Assembly: GCF_004963255.1 (NCBI RefSeq)
Contig: NZ_SUGA01000034.1
Coordinates: 1-63,801, forward strand
Length of the DNA: 63,801 bases
DNA from: Mesorhizobium sp.
GTDB taxonomy: Bacteria; Pseudomonadota; Alphaproteobacteria; Rhizobiales; Rhizobiaceae
Reading direction: 5' to 3'
A program made the translations under genes and the position numbers. Numbering within the stretch: position 1 is the stretch's first letter; every line of letters starts with the position of its first letter. Positions 44,653 through 53,473 of this stretch are shown here, in pieces. Under the pieces are notes generated by a model. That model did no database searches, was not told the DNA's origin, and worked only from the letters and a program-made list of their open reading frames with translations.

Positions 44653-46494
44653 ATGGCAGATTTCATCGCTGTTCTGAAAAAGACGATCGACAATCTCAGC
44701 GAGAACACGCCGGAGATGCGGTCGAAGGTCTATGACAAGGCGCGGGCGACGATCGCCAAGAAACTTGCCGATCGCGTTCCGCCGTTGGCGCCTTCGGTCG
44801 TCGATCAGCAGAAGCGTACCCTTGAGGACGCCATCTCCAGCGTCGAGCGCAGTTATGCCAAAAGCGTTCCCGCCGCCGATCCGCTGGCGGAGCTGGAGCA
44901 TATCTTCTCCTCCATCGATCGCAACCGGAACCAGCCGACCCACTCCCGCCAGCCGGCGCCGCCCACGGTCGTGCCGGCGCCCCCCAAGCCGGACCCGTTC
45001 AAATCAGAACCCCTCAAGCCGGCGCCGATGCCCGCCAGGGCCGAACCCTCCTGGCAAAGCGCGCCTAAGGCCGAGCCGGCGCCGCAAAGCCCCACCAAAG
45101 CCGAGCCGTCCTGGCAGAGCGGAGCAAGGACGGAACCGAGCTGGCAGGCCGCGCCAAAGCAGGAGGCCGCATGGCAGAAGGCTCCGCCACCGCCGATGCC
45201 GTCGCCGCGCGAGGACGATGTCGGCCTCGCTGGCATGGACGCCACCGATACCAACGACGGCAGCGACGTCTTTGCCAATGACGAGCAGCCGGCGGCCGAT
45301 ACTTTCCAACGGCTGCGGCCTCAGCCGCAGCGCAAGCGCGGCGGCTATGGCGGGCTGATCGCCGCCGTCATCGCGCTTTTGGTGCTGGCCGGCGGCGGCT
45401 ATGGAGTCTGGCTGAACAAGAGCGCGTTCGGCTCGCTCTTCGGCCTTGGCGGCGGCAGCAAGACGGTCTCGACCGAACCGCTGGTCAAGCCCGCCCCAGC
45501 GAAGCCTGCGACCGAGACGGCGGCCGCGCCAGCCCCGGCCCCGGCCGCTGCCGGCGAGCCTGCCGACACGACCAAGTTCACGCAGCGCCTGACGCCCGAG
45601 GGCAAGGAGACCGATCCTGGCCCCGCCGGCGGACAAGCCACGATCGGCGAAGGCGAATCCGTCGCAGCGCTGACCTCGCGGCCGCCGACCGCCCCGGCAA
45701 CGGCGCCTGCGCCGACCGGCGCCGCGCCTGCGCCCGCCACGCAAACGCCTCCCGCCGCGGCGCCGACGACCGACGCGGCCAATCCGACCCCGCCGGCGGC
45801 TGGAACCACACCGCCAACGGCTGATGCGGCAGCGACGCCCCCCGCGGCTGGCGCCACGCCACCGGCAGCGGCGACAACGCCGCCGGCCGCAGGCACGACG
45901 CCGGCCACGCCCGCGCCGGCGACCGCCGAGGCGACCGTGCCGGTCGGACAGAAGGCGATCTTCTATGAAGAGCGCACCAGCACCCAGCAGGGCACGGCCG
46001 AGCCCGGCAGCATCGTCTGGTCGCTGGTGCAGGAATCGCCCGGCGGCGACCTGCCGCCGGAACCGGCGATCCGTGCCGAGGCGACGATCCCCGGCAAGAA
46101 TATCCAGCTGCGCATGACGATCCGGCGCAACACCGACCAGACCCTGCCGGCCAGCCACATCATCGAGATGATCTTCCTGACGCCGGAAGGGTTTGACGGC
46201 GGCGGCGTCGACAACATCCTGCGCATTGCCATGAAGAGCTCGGAGCAGGACGCCGGCAGCCCGCTGATAGGCATCCCGGCCAAGATCGCCGACGGCTTCT
46301 TCCTCGTCGCGCTCAACGACACCAAGGCCGACGAGGACGCCAACCTGACGCTGCTTCGGGGGCAGTCCTGGATCGACGTGCCGGTGGTCTACAAGACCGG
46401 GCGCCGCGCGCTGCTGACCATGGAAAAGGGCATTCCGGGCGAGAAAGTGTTCGACGAGGCGCTGAAGGCCTGGGCGGCGAAGACGTCTGGGTGA
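44653..46494 (+). CDS. Single-pass proline-rich membrane protein of unknown function
   Basis: A 613-aa protein I do not recognise by name. Residues 1-95 are a charged helical region. 100-185 are proline-rich with four copies of an (E/A)-x-WQ motif (EPSWQ three times, then AAWQ). A single transmembrane helix lies at about 233-253. 270-430 are Ala/Pro/Thr-rich and probably disordered. 430-613 form a folded C-terminal domain (AIFYEERTSTQQ … VALNDTKADEDANLTLLRGQSWIDVPVVYKTGRRALLTMEKG). The topology implies a cytoplasmic N-terminus and a periplasmic C-terminal domain on a long spacer. It follows purA by 69 bases. Confidence 0.78.
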   Translation: MADFIAVLKKTIDNLSENTPEMRSKVYDKARATIAKKLADRVPPLAPSVVDQQKRTLEDAISSVERSYAKSVPAADPLAELEHIFSSIDRNRNQPTHSRQPAPPTVVPAPPKPDPFKSEPLKPAPMPARAEPSWQSAPKAEPAPQSPTKAEPSWQSGARTEPSWQAAPKQEAAWQKAPPPPMPSPREDDVGLAGMDATDTNDGSDVFANDEQPAADTFQRLRPQPQRKRGGYGGLIAAVIALLVLAGGGYGVWLNKSAFGSLFGLGGGSKTVSTEPLVKPAPAKPATETAAAPAPAPAAAGEPADTTKFTQRLTPEGKETDPGPAGGQATIGEGESVAALTSRPPTAPATAPAPTGAAPAPATQTPPAAAPTTDAANPTPPAAGTTPPTADAAATPPAAGATPPAAATTPPAAGTTPATPAPATAEATVPVGQKAIFYEERTSTQQGTAEPGSIVWSLVQESPGGDLPPEPAIRAEATIPGKNIQLRMTIRRNTDQTLPASHIIEMIFLTPEGFDGGGVDNILRIAMKSSEQDAGSPLIGIPAKIADGFFLVALNDTKADEDANLTLLRGQSWIDVPVVYKTGRRALLTMEKGIPGEKVFDEALKAWAAKTSG

Positions 46495-46541
46495 GGAGAG
46501 AGCGACCCTCGGATATTGCCCGGGGGATCGCTGCTACCGGA

Positions 46542-46784
46542 TCAAAAAAGGCGGTACTTGGCCAGGGGCAGGCCGTGGCGCCTGACATAATCATTCCAGC
46601 TATCGATGGCTTCCCTGTTCTCTTCTTGCCATCGACGCGTCTTTTCAGCTGAAACCGCCGTCGCGATTGCCGCCTCGGCAAGGCTGGATATGTCCATGTC
46701 CAATGCCTTGGCGTCTTCGATCAGCCGAGTGTCAATCGAGAGTCTGACTGATTTCCGCTCAGATTTGGAACCAGGCCGAAGCAT
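46542..46784 (-). CDS. ccdA: CcdA-family antitoxin, apparently without CcdB
   Basis: An 80-aa protein. The N-terminal ribbon-helix-helix region (RKSVRLSIDTRLIEDAKALDMDISSLAEAAI) binds DNA. The C-terminal toxin-binding tail EENREAIDSWNDYVRRHGLPL is typical of CcdA. The start at 46784 has GGAG eight bases upstream. A ccdB would be expected directly downstream, but only 47 bases remain before the convergent gene's stop, so it is a solitary antitoxin. Confidence 0.85.
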   Translation of the reverse strand: MLRPGSKSERKSVRLSIDTRLIEDAKALDMDISSLAEAAIATAVSAEKTRRWQEENREAIDSWNDYVRRHGLPLAKYRLF

Positions 46785-46841
46785 ATTGGAATCTCCGATC
46801 GTGGGTATCGTAAAACGCCACGATGCTCGCAAGCAAGCTTG

Positions 46842-48656
46842 TCAGCCCTCCATCTCCTCCCGCAACATCTCCAGCTCCAACCACTCTTCCTCGAGCGCGG
46901 CGAGCGTCGTGCGCTCCTTGTCGAGCGCGGCGATGGTCTTCTGGAAGGAGACGGGATCGCGTTCGTAGAAGGCGGGGTCGGCGATGTTGTTCTCCAGCCT
47001 GGCGATCGAGGCTGTCACCGCTTCGATCTTCTTCGGCAGGGAATCCAGCGCGAATTTCTGCTTGAACGAGAGCTTTTTCGCCGGGCCCTTGGGTGCGGCT
47101 TGTTCGGCTTTCGGCGAAGCCTCGGCGGCCTCGGCCTTCGACCTTGCCTTGCGGTCTTCCAGGTTGGAGCCGCCGCGCTGCGCCAGCATGTCGGAATAGC
47201 CGCCGGCATATTCGATCCAGCGGCCGTTGCCCTCCGGCGCGATCACGCTGGTGACGGTGCGGTCGAGGAAATCGCGGTCGTGGCTGACCAGGATGACAGT
47301 TCCGGCAAAGCCCGCGACCAGTTCCTGCAGCAGCTCCAGCGTCTCCATGTCGAGGTCGTTGGTCGGCTCGTCGAGCACCAGAAGATTCGCCGGCCGCGCC
47401 AGCACGCGGGCCAACAGCAGCCGCGCGCGCTCGCCGCCGGAAAGCTCGCGCACCGGCGTGCGCGCCTGCTCCGGCTTGAACAGGAAATCCTTCATGTAGG
47501 AGACGACGTGGCGCTGCTCGCCATTGACCAGCAGGTTCTCGCCGCGCCCGTCGGTGAGGTAGTGCGCCAGGGTCTCGGCCGGGTCGACGGCCTCGCGCTT
47601 CTGGTCGAGCGTGGCGATCTCCAGGTTGACGCCGAGCCGAACCGTGCCCGCGTCCGGCGCCAACTCGCCGGTCAGCATCTTCAAAAGCGTCGTCTTGCCG
47701 GCACCGTTCGGCCCGACCAGGCCGACGCGGTCGCCGCGCTGGATGCGGGTCGAGAAACCCTTGACCACGGTGAGATCGCCAAAGCTCTTGTCGATGTTTT
47801 TGGCCTCGATCACCAGCTTGCCGGATTCGGCGGCGTCGCTTGCCACCATGGTGGCGGTGCCTTCGGCACCGCGATGGCTGCGGAAGCGCTGGCGCATCGT
47901 CTGCAATTCGCCGAGGCGGCGCATGTTGCGCTTGCGCCTGGCGGTCACGCCGTAACGCAGCCAATGCTCCTCGCGCACGATCTGGCGGCCGAGCTTGTGC
48001 TGCTCGCGCTCTTCCTCCTCCAGCACCTGGTCGCGCCATTCCTCGAAATGGGCAAAACCCTTGTCCAGTCGCCGCGTCTGGCCGCGATCCAGCCAGACGG
48101 TGGCGCGGGTGACGCGTTCGAGAAAGCGGCGGTCGTGCGAGATCAGGATCACCGCCGACGAGGCGCGGGCAAGCTCTTCTTCCAGCCATTCGATCACGGA
48201 AAGGTCGAGATGGTTGGTGGGCTCGTCGAGCAGAAGGATGTCGGGCTCCGGCGCCATGACCCGCGCAAGCGCGGCGCGGCGCGCCTCGCCGCCGGACAGG
48301 TCGTTTGGCCGCTCCTCGCCGGTGAGGCCGAGATGCTCCATCAGATAGGTGGCGCGATGCGGATCGTCGGCCGGGCCGAGGCCGGCCTCGACATAGGCGC
48401 GCACGGTGGCGAAGCCGTCCATGTCCGGCATCTGCGGCAGATAACGAACGGTCGCCGAGGGTTGGCGGAACACCTCGCCGTCCTGCGGCTCGATAAGCCC
48501 GGCGGCGATCTTGAGCAGGGTCGACTTGCCCGAGCCGTTGCGGCCGACCAGCGCGATCTTCTCGCCGGCGGACGCGCTGAGCGCTGCGCCGTCGAGCAGC
48601 GGGGTGCCGCCGAAGGTCAGTTTAATGCCGTCGAGGTTGAGAAGTGGCGGCGCCAT
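46842..48656 (-). CDS. ABC-F family ATP-binding protein (Uup/Ettα-like)
   Basis: A 604-aa soluble protein with two ABC domains and no membrane segment. Walker A motifs are GRNGSGKST near the N-terminus and GPNGAGKTT mid-protein; signatures LSGGEARRAALA and LSGGERARLLLA; Walker B LLLDEPTNHLD and LVLDEPTNDLD. The linker between domains and the charged coiled-coil C-terminal region (about 540-604) resemble Uup. ABC-F proteins act on ribosomes or DNA branch structures. It lies 10 bases downstream of the thiamine diphosphokinase gene. Confidence 0.92.
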   Translation of the reverse strand: MAPPLLNLDGIKLTFGGTPLLDGAALSASAGEKIALVGRNGSGKSTLLKIAAGLIEPQDGEVFRQPSATVRYLPQMPDMDGFATVRAYVEAGLGPADDPHRATYLMEHLGLTGEERPNDLSGGEARRAALARVMAPEPDILLLDEPTNHLDLSVIEWLEEELARASSAVILISHDRRFLERVTRATVWLDRGQTRRLDKGFAHFEEWRDQVLEEEEREQHKLGRQIVREEHWLRYGVTARRKRNMRRLGELQTMRQRFRSHRGAEGTATMVASDAAESGKLVIEAKNIDKSFGDLTVVKGFSTRIQRGDRVGLVGPNGAGKTTLLKMLTGELAPDAGTVRLGVNLEIATLDQKREAVDPAETLAHYLTDGRGENLLVNGEQRHVVSYMKDFLFKPEQARTPVRELSGGERARLLLARVLARPANLLVLDEPTNDLDMETLELLQELVAGFAGTVILVSHDRDFLDRTVTSVIAPEGNGRWIEYAGGYSDMLAQRGGSNLEDRKARSKAEAAEASPKAEQAAPKGPAKKLSFKQKFALDSLPKKIEAVTASIARLENNIADPAFYERDPVSFQKTIAALDKERTTLAALEEEWLELEMLREEMEG

Positions 48657-48666
48657 GTCTGGAATG

Positions 48667-49311
48667 TCAGCTTTCGGGAAGAGGATAGGGGTGGGCCAGA
48701 AGCAGCGCCCGGCCGCGCTCCAATGCGATGCCAAGCTGCCCTTTGACCTCGTTTGATATAGTGAGCGAGGAGCCGAACGCCACCTCGACGCGGTCGAGCG
48801 GCCATTTGGCGCCGGTAACCGTCAGGCCGAACAGGTCGGAGAAGCCGAGCACCGAAAACAGGGTGCCGTCCGCGTAGTTGAAGCTGGCGATGCCCGGCAA
48901 AACGGGAACGCCTTCCTGCGCGCCGCTCGTCAGCAACACGGTCGTGCCCGCTTCTGCCAGCCGCACGGCGAGCGCCAGATGCAGGGAGGCATGGTCGGCG
49001 CGCTTGCCGCCGAAGGCGCCGGCAAGCACGAGGCTGGTGGCGCCGCGCTGGAGCGCTTCCGCGATGGCGAGCTCGCCATCGGTCATGTCCTTCTCGGCCG
49101 GGAAGATTTTTCGTGGGACGGAGGCCAGATCTTCCGGCAGGTTGGCCGGCACCGAGTCGAAATCGCCGACCCAGAGTTCCGGCATGAGGCCAAGCGTGCG
49201 GGCATGGCCGATGCCGGCATCGGCGGCGATGACGCGCGAACCAGCGATCTGGCGTTCGAGCCGGGGCGTGCGGATAAGCTCGCCGCCAAGCAGAATGGTG
49301 AATGTGCCCAT
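48667..49311 (-). CDS. thiN: Thiamine diphosphokinase
   Basis: Transfers pyrophosphate from ATP to thiamine, giving TPP (214 aa). Motifs: VIAADAGIGHARTLGLMPELWVGDFDSV, with the D50-FDS metal site, and FPAEKDMTDGELAIAEAL. It sits back to back with the TPP-controlled thiBPQ import operon, so imported thiamine is converted to the cofactor that in turn closes the riboswitch. The symbol follows the thiN/TPK usage and is tentative. Confidence 0.9.
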   Translation of the reverse strand: MGTFTILLGGELIRTPRLERQIAGSRVIAADAGIGHARTLGLMPELWVGDFDSVPANLPEDLASVPRKIFPAEKDMTDGELAIAEALQRGATSLVLAGAFGGKRADHASLHLALAVRLAEAGTTVLLTSGAQEGVPVLPGIASFNYADGTLFSVLGFSDLFGLTVTGAKWPLDRVEVAFGSSLTISNEVKGQLGIALERGRALLLAHPYPLPES

Positions 49312-49445
49312 GGCCGTCGCCCTTACCAGCCATCCAAGTGAAACGGAAGCCGGATGCGTCGCGCTTCGTCTCCTGCCCCCGGAACATTAGCTGCCCGGCA
49401 AACTTCCGCTTGCGCGCCGCTTCGGCCGGGCCTATCTGTCGAGGC

Positions 49446-49538
49446 GCTCTAACGGGGTGCCGGACATTATCCGGCTGAGAGGCAAGCAAGCCAACCCGCT
49501 GAACCTGATCCGGTTTGTACCGGCGGAGGGATTAGACG
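49446..49538 (+). ncRNA. TPP riboswitch (THI element)
   Basis: The conserved thi-box is present: ACGGGGTGCCGG, GGCTGAGAGG, AACCCGCTGAACCTGATC and GGCGGAGGGATTAGA. P1 forms between TCTAA (49448-49452) and TTAGA (49532-49536). Downstream, GGCGCCTC (49552-49559) pairs with GAGGCGCC (49583-49590), which contains the AGGAGG site of thiB. GGTGCCGG (49456-49463) inside the aptamer can instead pair with CCGGCGCC (49550-49557). TPP binding should thus free the sequestering hairpin and block thiB translation. Confidence 0.95.
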
Positions 49539-49591
49539 TTTCGGACCATCCGGCGCCTCAATTCCTTGTCACTCGAACGAAGGAGGCGCCG

Positions 49592-50602
49592 ATGCGCGCG
49601 ATACTGTCCCGTCTAATTCTGGCAACAGGCCTTGTTTCGCTTCTGGTCGGCGTTGCGCCCGCCGCGGCCAAGGACAAGCTCACCGTCTATACCTATGAAA
49701 GCTTCACCGCCGATTGGGGGCCCGGCCCGGCGGTGAAGAAGGAGTTCGAAGCCGAATGCGGCTGCGACCTCGAATTCGTCTCGGTGGCCGACGGCGTGGC
49801 GTTGCTCAACCGCGTCAAACTGGAAGGCGCCGGCACCAAGGCCGACATCGTGCTCGGCCTCGACACCAACCTGACCGCCGATGCCAAGGCGAGCGGCCTG
49901 TTTGCGCCGCATGGCGAAGTCTCAGGAATCAACGTGCCAGGCGGCTGGAGCGACGAGACTTTCGTGCCCTTCGACTATGGCTATTTCGCTGTCGTCTATG
50001 ACACGCAGAAGCTAAAAGTCCCGCCGAAGAGCCTGAAAGACCTGGTGGAGGGCGCCGGCACCGACAAGATCGTCATCCAGGATCCGCGCACCTCGACGCC
50101 CGGCCTCGGACTGCTCTTGTGGGTGAAATCTGTCTATGGCGACAAGGCGCCGGAGGCCTGGGCCAAGCTCAAGCCGAAAGTGCTGACGGTGACGCCGGGC
50201 TGGAGCGAGGCCTACGGCCTGTTCACCAAGGGCGAAGCGCCGATGGTGCTGTCCTACACCACCTCGCCGGCCTATCACATGGTGGCCGAAAATACCGGGC
50301 GCTACCAGGCGGCGTCGTTCGAGGAAGGCGAGTACCTGCAGATCGAGGTTGCGGGCATCACGACGACGGGCGCCAAGAACCCGCTGGCGCAAAAATTCAT
50401 CGCCTTCATGACCGGACCGAAATTCCAGGATGTCATCCCGGAAACCAACTGGATGTTCCCGGCCGGCAAGACCGACAAGCCGCTCAACCCGGCCTTCGAC
50501 AGACTGGTGAAGCCGACCAAGACCGTGCTGTTCAGCCCTGAGGAGGTCGCGGCCAACCGCAAGGCCTGGGTGGATGAGTGGCTGGCGGTGATGAGCAAGT
50601 AG
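49592..50602 (+). CDS. thiB: Thiamine ABC transporter substrate-binding protein ThiB
   Basis: A periplasmic binding protein for thiamine and its phosphates (336 aa). The signal peptide ends near GVAPAAAKDKLTVYTY. ESFTADWGPGPAVKKEFEAECGCDLEFVSVADGVALLNR is the typical ThiB N-terminal lobe, read here in two pieces: the strand up to KKEFEAECGC and the following DLEFVSVADG. FDYGYFAVVYDT and VLSYTTSPAYH follow. ATG 49592 lies 6 bases after AGGAGG, within the riboswitch-controlled hairpin. First gene of thiBPQ. Confidence 0.94.
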   Translation: MRAILSRLILATGLVSLLVGVAPAAAKDKLTVYTYESFTADWGPGPAVKKEFEAECGCDLEFVSVADGVALLNRVKLEGAGTKADIVLGLDTNLTADAKASGLFAPHGEVSGINVPGGWSDETFVPFDYGYFAVVYDTQKLKVPPKSLKDLVEGAGTDKIVIQDPRTSTPGLGLLLWVKSVYGDKAPEAWAKLKPKVLTVTPGWSEAYGLFTKGEAPMVLSYTTSPAYHMVAENTGRYQAASFEEGEYLQIEVAGITTTGAKNPLAQKFIAFMTGPKFQDVIPETNWMFPAGKTDKPLNPAFDRLVKPTKTVLFSPEEVAANRKAWVDEWLAVMSK

Positions 50603-50629
50603 TTTTGCTACATATTGCATGATGACCGC

Positions 50630-50905
50630 TCTACGGCGCCCCCCTCTGTCCCGCCGGACCCGGCCCTTCGCTGTCGCTCCGGGCGTTCGTCATTCGGAAA
50701 GCCAAGCAATTGGCTTTCCGTCCGCTTCGCGGACCACTCCTCACCCCCCTCAAGGGGGGAGATTGGCAGCTTCACCGGCTGCGGGCGATTTTCAACGTTG
50801 GCGATTGGCGAAAGGCGGCGCGACATCTGATCTCCCCCCTTGTGGGAGAGATGGCCGGCAGGCCAGAGGGGGGCGCGAAGGAACGCGGCGTTGCCTAGCT
50901 CAAGC
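50630..50905. repeat. RIME-like composite palindromic repeat between thiB and thiP
   Basis: A non-coding insertion made of several palindromes: GGAAAGCCAA-GCAA-TTGGCTTTCC (50696-50719), CCCCCCTC-AAGGGGGG around 50743-50759, and CTCCCCCCTTGTGGGAGAG with flanking GGCCGGCAGGCCAGAGGGGGG toward 50870. This type of CTCCCC/GGGGAG mosaic element is a familiar rhizobial intergenic repeat. It splits an operon whose genes are normally adjacent. Confidence 0.75.
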
Positions 50906-50919
50906 CCGCATGGTGCGGC

Positions 50920-52536
50920 GTGCACTCCGCGCGTGACTCCCGCATCACCGCCGGCGTAATCGCGCTCGCGGCAATCGCGCTGCTCATCGGCGGCGCCTTC
51001 GCTGGCCTCATCCTCGAAGGCGCGCACGACCTCTCCGGCGCTGCCGCTGCCTTCGACAGCTACCTGTTGCGCGTTGTCCGTTTCACGCTGTGGCAGGCGC
51101 TGCTGTCGACGCTGCTGTCGGTCGCCCCGGCGCTCTTGGTGGCACGCGCCCTGTCGAGGCACCCAACCTTCCCAGGTCGCCGCCTGATCTTGCAGCTGTT
51201 CACCGTGCCACTGGCCTTGCCGGCGATCGTCGCGGCGCTCGGCACATTGGCGCTCTACGGCCGCGCCGGCTACTTTGCCGGCGCTTTCGCCAGACTCGGC
51301 GCGGGAGAGTGGCCCGGTATCTACGGCCTCTCCGGCATCCTTGTCGCGCATGTCTTCTTCAACCTGCCTTTGGCCACGCGCCTGTTCCTCGAGGCGCTGG
51401 GCACGATTCCCGCCGACCAGTGGCGGCTGGCGAGCCAGCTCGGCATGGGCGCCTGGCCGGCCTTCCGGCTGATCGAATGGCCGGTGCTGCGCGCGGCCTT
51501 GCCGGGCGTCGCCGGTCTTGTCTTCATGCTCTGCATCACCTCCTTCACCATCGTGCTGACGCTGGGCGGCGGTCCGGCCGCCACGACGCTGGAGGTGGCC
51601 ATCTACCAGGCGCTGCGTTTCGACTTCGATCCCGCGCGCGCTGTTGTGCTGACGCTGCTGCAGATCGCGCTCACCTTCGTCGTGGTCGCAGAACTCACGC
51701 GGCTTGGCGCCAACACCGTCGGCGATGCCAATCTGCCGGTGGCGCCGCGCCGCTACCTTTCGGCGGGCCGGATCGAAAGCGTGCTGAATGCCGGCCTCAT
51801 CGCGCTCGCCCTGCTGTTCGTCGCCGGACCGATGCTGGCGACGGTGGTTTCGGGCCTTCAGGCCGATCTCGGCCGATTGGCGGGCGAGGAAGCTGTGCGC
51901 CGCGCGACGCTCACCAGCGCCGGCCTCGCCTTGCTTGCGGCGCTGCTCAGCGTGTCGCTGTCGCTGGCATTGATCGCGGCGCGGCGCGCTTTGGCTTTGC
52001 GTCGCCGTGCCGGCAGCGCCATGTCGCTGCTCGAACATGCCGCCGACACCGGCGCCGGCTTCGTGCTCGTCGTGCCGCCGATCGTGCTTGGCGCCGGCTG
52101 GTTCCTGGCGCTGCGCAACATCACCGATGTCTTTGCCGTCGCGCCGGTGATGGTCGTCGCCGTCAACGCGGTGATGGCGATGCCCTTCGCCATCCGTGCC
52201 ATTCGCCCAGCCTATGACGCGGCGAGCGAACGCCATGAGCGGCTTTGCCTGGCGCTCGGCATATCCGGCTGGACCCGGCTCAGCCTGATCGACTGGCCGT
52301 CGCTCAGGCGGCCCTTGGCCACCGGCTTCGCTTTCGCCATGGCGCTGTCGCTCGGCGATCTCGGCGTGATCGCGCTGTTCGGCAGCGATTCCGTGCAGAC
52401 CTTGCCCTATCTTCTGCTCGCGCGCATGGGCAGCTACCGGACCGCGGACGCCGCGGGGCTCGCCTTGCTGCTCGGCCTCGTTTGCCTGATGCTGGTCGTC
52501 GTCGCCGATTGGCTGGGCCGGGAAGCAAAGGCATGA
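50920..52536 (+). CDS. thiP: Thiamine ABC transporter permease ThiP
   Basis: A 538-aa inner-membrane permease, a fusion of two six-helix halves, as usual for ThiP. The EAA loops that contact the ATPase are visible in both halves (LFLEALGTIPADQWRLASQLGMG and HERLCLALGISGWTRLSLIDWPS). The start is a GTG after the repeat; a nearby ATG at 50910 is out of frame. Its stop overlaps thiQ (ATGA). Confidence 0.92.
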   Translation: MHSARDSRITAGVIALAAIALLIGGAFAGLILEGAHDLSGAAAAFDSYLLRVVRFTLWQALLSTLLSVAPALLVARALSRHPTFPGRRLILQLFTVPLALPAIVAALGTLALYGRAGYFAGAFARLGAGEWPGIYGLSGILVAHVFFNLPLATRLFLEALGTIPADQWRLASQLGMGAWPAFRLIEWPVLRAALPGVAGLVFMLCITSFTIVLTLGGGPAATTLEVAIYQALRFDFDPARAVVLTLLQIALTFVVVAELTRLGANTVGDANLPVAPRRYLSAGRIESVLNAGLIALALLFVAGPMLATVVSGLQADLGRLAGEEAVRRATLTSAGLALLAALLSVSLSLALIAARRALALRRRAGSAMSLLEHAADTGAGFVLVVPPIVLGAGWFLALRNITDVFAVAPVMVVAVNAVMAMPFAIRAIRPAYDAASERHERLCLALGISGWTRLSLIDWPSLRRPLATGFAFAMALSLGDLGVIALFGSDSVQTLPYLLLARMGSYRTADAAGLALLLGLVCLMLVVVADWLGREAKA

Positions 52537-53321
52537 AATCGACGGATAACGGCATCGCGGCAGGGAAGGCGCTGACCGTCACACTCGCAGACGTGTCGTT
52601 CAGCTATGGCGAATCGTCCTTCCGCTTCAATGCCGAGTTCGCGGCGGGCAGGATCACCGCCATCATGGGGCCGAGCGGCTCCGGCAAATCGACGCTGCTC
52701 AATCTGATAGCCGGCTTCGAAATACCCGATAGCGGCAAGGTGCTGATCGGCGGCATCGAGATCGGCGCCACGCCGCCCTCGGCGCGACCGGTGTCGATGG
52801 TGTTCCAGGAAAACAATCTGTTCGCCCATCTTACGGTCGAGGCCAATGTCGGGCTCGGTCGCTCGCCGTCGTTGAAGCTTGGCGAGGCCGATCGCGCCGC
52901 CGTCGCCGAGGCGCTGGCGCGCGTCGGCCTTGCCGGCAAGGAAAAGCGGCTGCCGCGCGAGCTCTCCGGCGGCGAGCGGCAGCGCGTCGCGCTGGCGCGG
53001 GTGCTGCTGCGCGACCGGCCCGTCTTGCTGCTCGACGAACCTTTCGCGTCGCTCGGCCCGGCGCTGCGCGAGGATATGCTCGACCTTCTCGCCGGCATCC
53101 ATGCCGAGCGCAAGATGACGGTGCTGTTCGTCACCCATCAGCCGGAAGATGCGCGCCGCATCGGCCAGGACGTGGCATTTCTCGATGAGGGCAGGATCGC
53201 GGCCACCGGGCCGGCTGACGATTTCTTCGATCGGCCTGGACCGGATGCGTTCCGGCGCTATATCGGCGATCGAGGCGGCACCGTTGCCGGATCACAACAT
53301 ATTGCCCGGAAGCCGACATAA
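52533..53321 (+). CDS. thiQ: Thiamine ABC transporter ATP-binding protein ThiQ
   Basis: The 262-aa ATPase of the thiamine importer. Walker A GPSGSGKST, Q-loop VFQENNLFAHLT, signature LSGGERQRVALAR, Walker B LLLDEPFASLGPALR and switch VTHQPEDARR are all present. ATG 52533 shares bases with the thiP stop, so translation is coupled. Confidence 0.94.
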   Translation: MKSTDNGIAAGKALTVTLADVSFSYGESSFRFNAEFAAGRITAIMGPSGSGKSTLLNLIAGFEIPDSGKVLIGGIEIGATPPSARPVSMVFQENNLFAHLTVEANVGLGRSPSLKLGEADRAAVAEALARVGLAGKEKRLPRELSGGERQRVALARVLLRDRPVLLLDEPFASLGPALREDMLDLLAGIHAERKMTVLFVTHQPEDARRIGQDVAFLDEGRIAATGPADDFFDRPGPDAFRRYIGDRGGTVAGSQHIARKPT

Positions 53322-53473
53322 TTTGCGGTCAAACCGGCAACGGGTGATCCGGCGTTTGCTTGCCTTGTCCGGGGGAGTATGGCTAGGTCGGCCATGCTGG
53401 TCCGGCGGGGCCGTGATTTGCCGAAAGATTTCGAAAGGAAGCCGATCTGTCGACCGGCGCTGAGAAGGTGTGG

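Noticed and set aside
46495..46541. Truncated ccdB downstream of ccdA
   Set aside because: Only 47 bases lie between the ccdA stop and the neighbouring gene's stop, with no CcdB-like codons.
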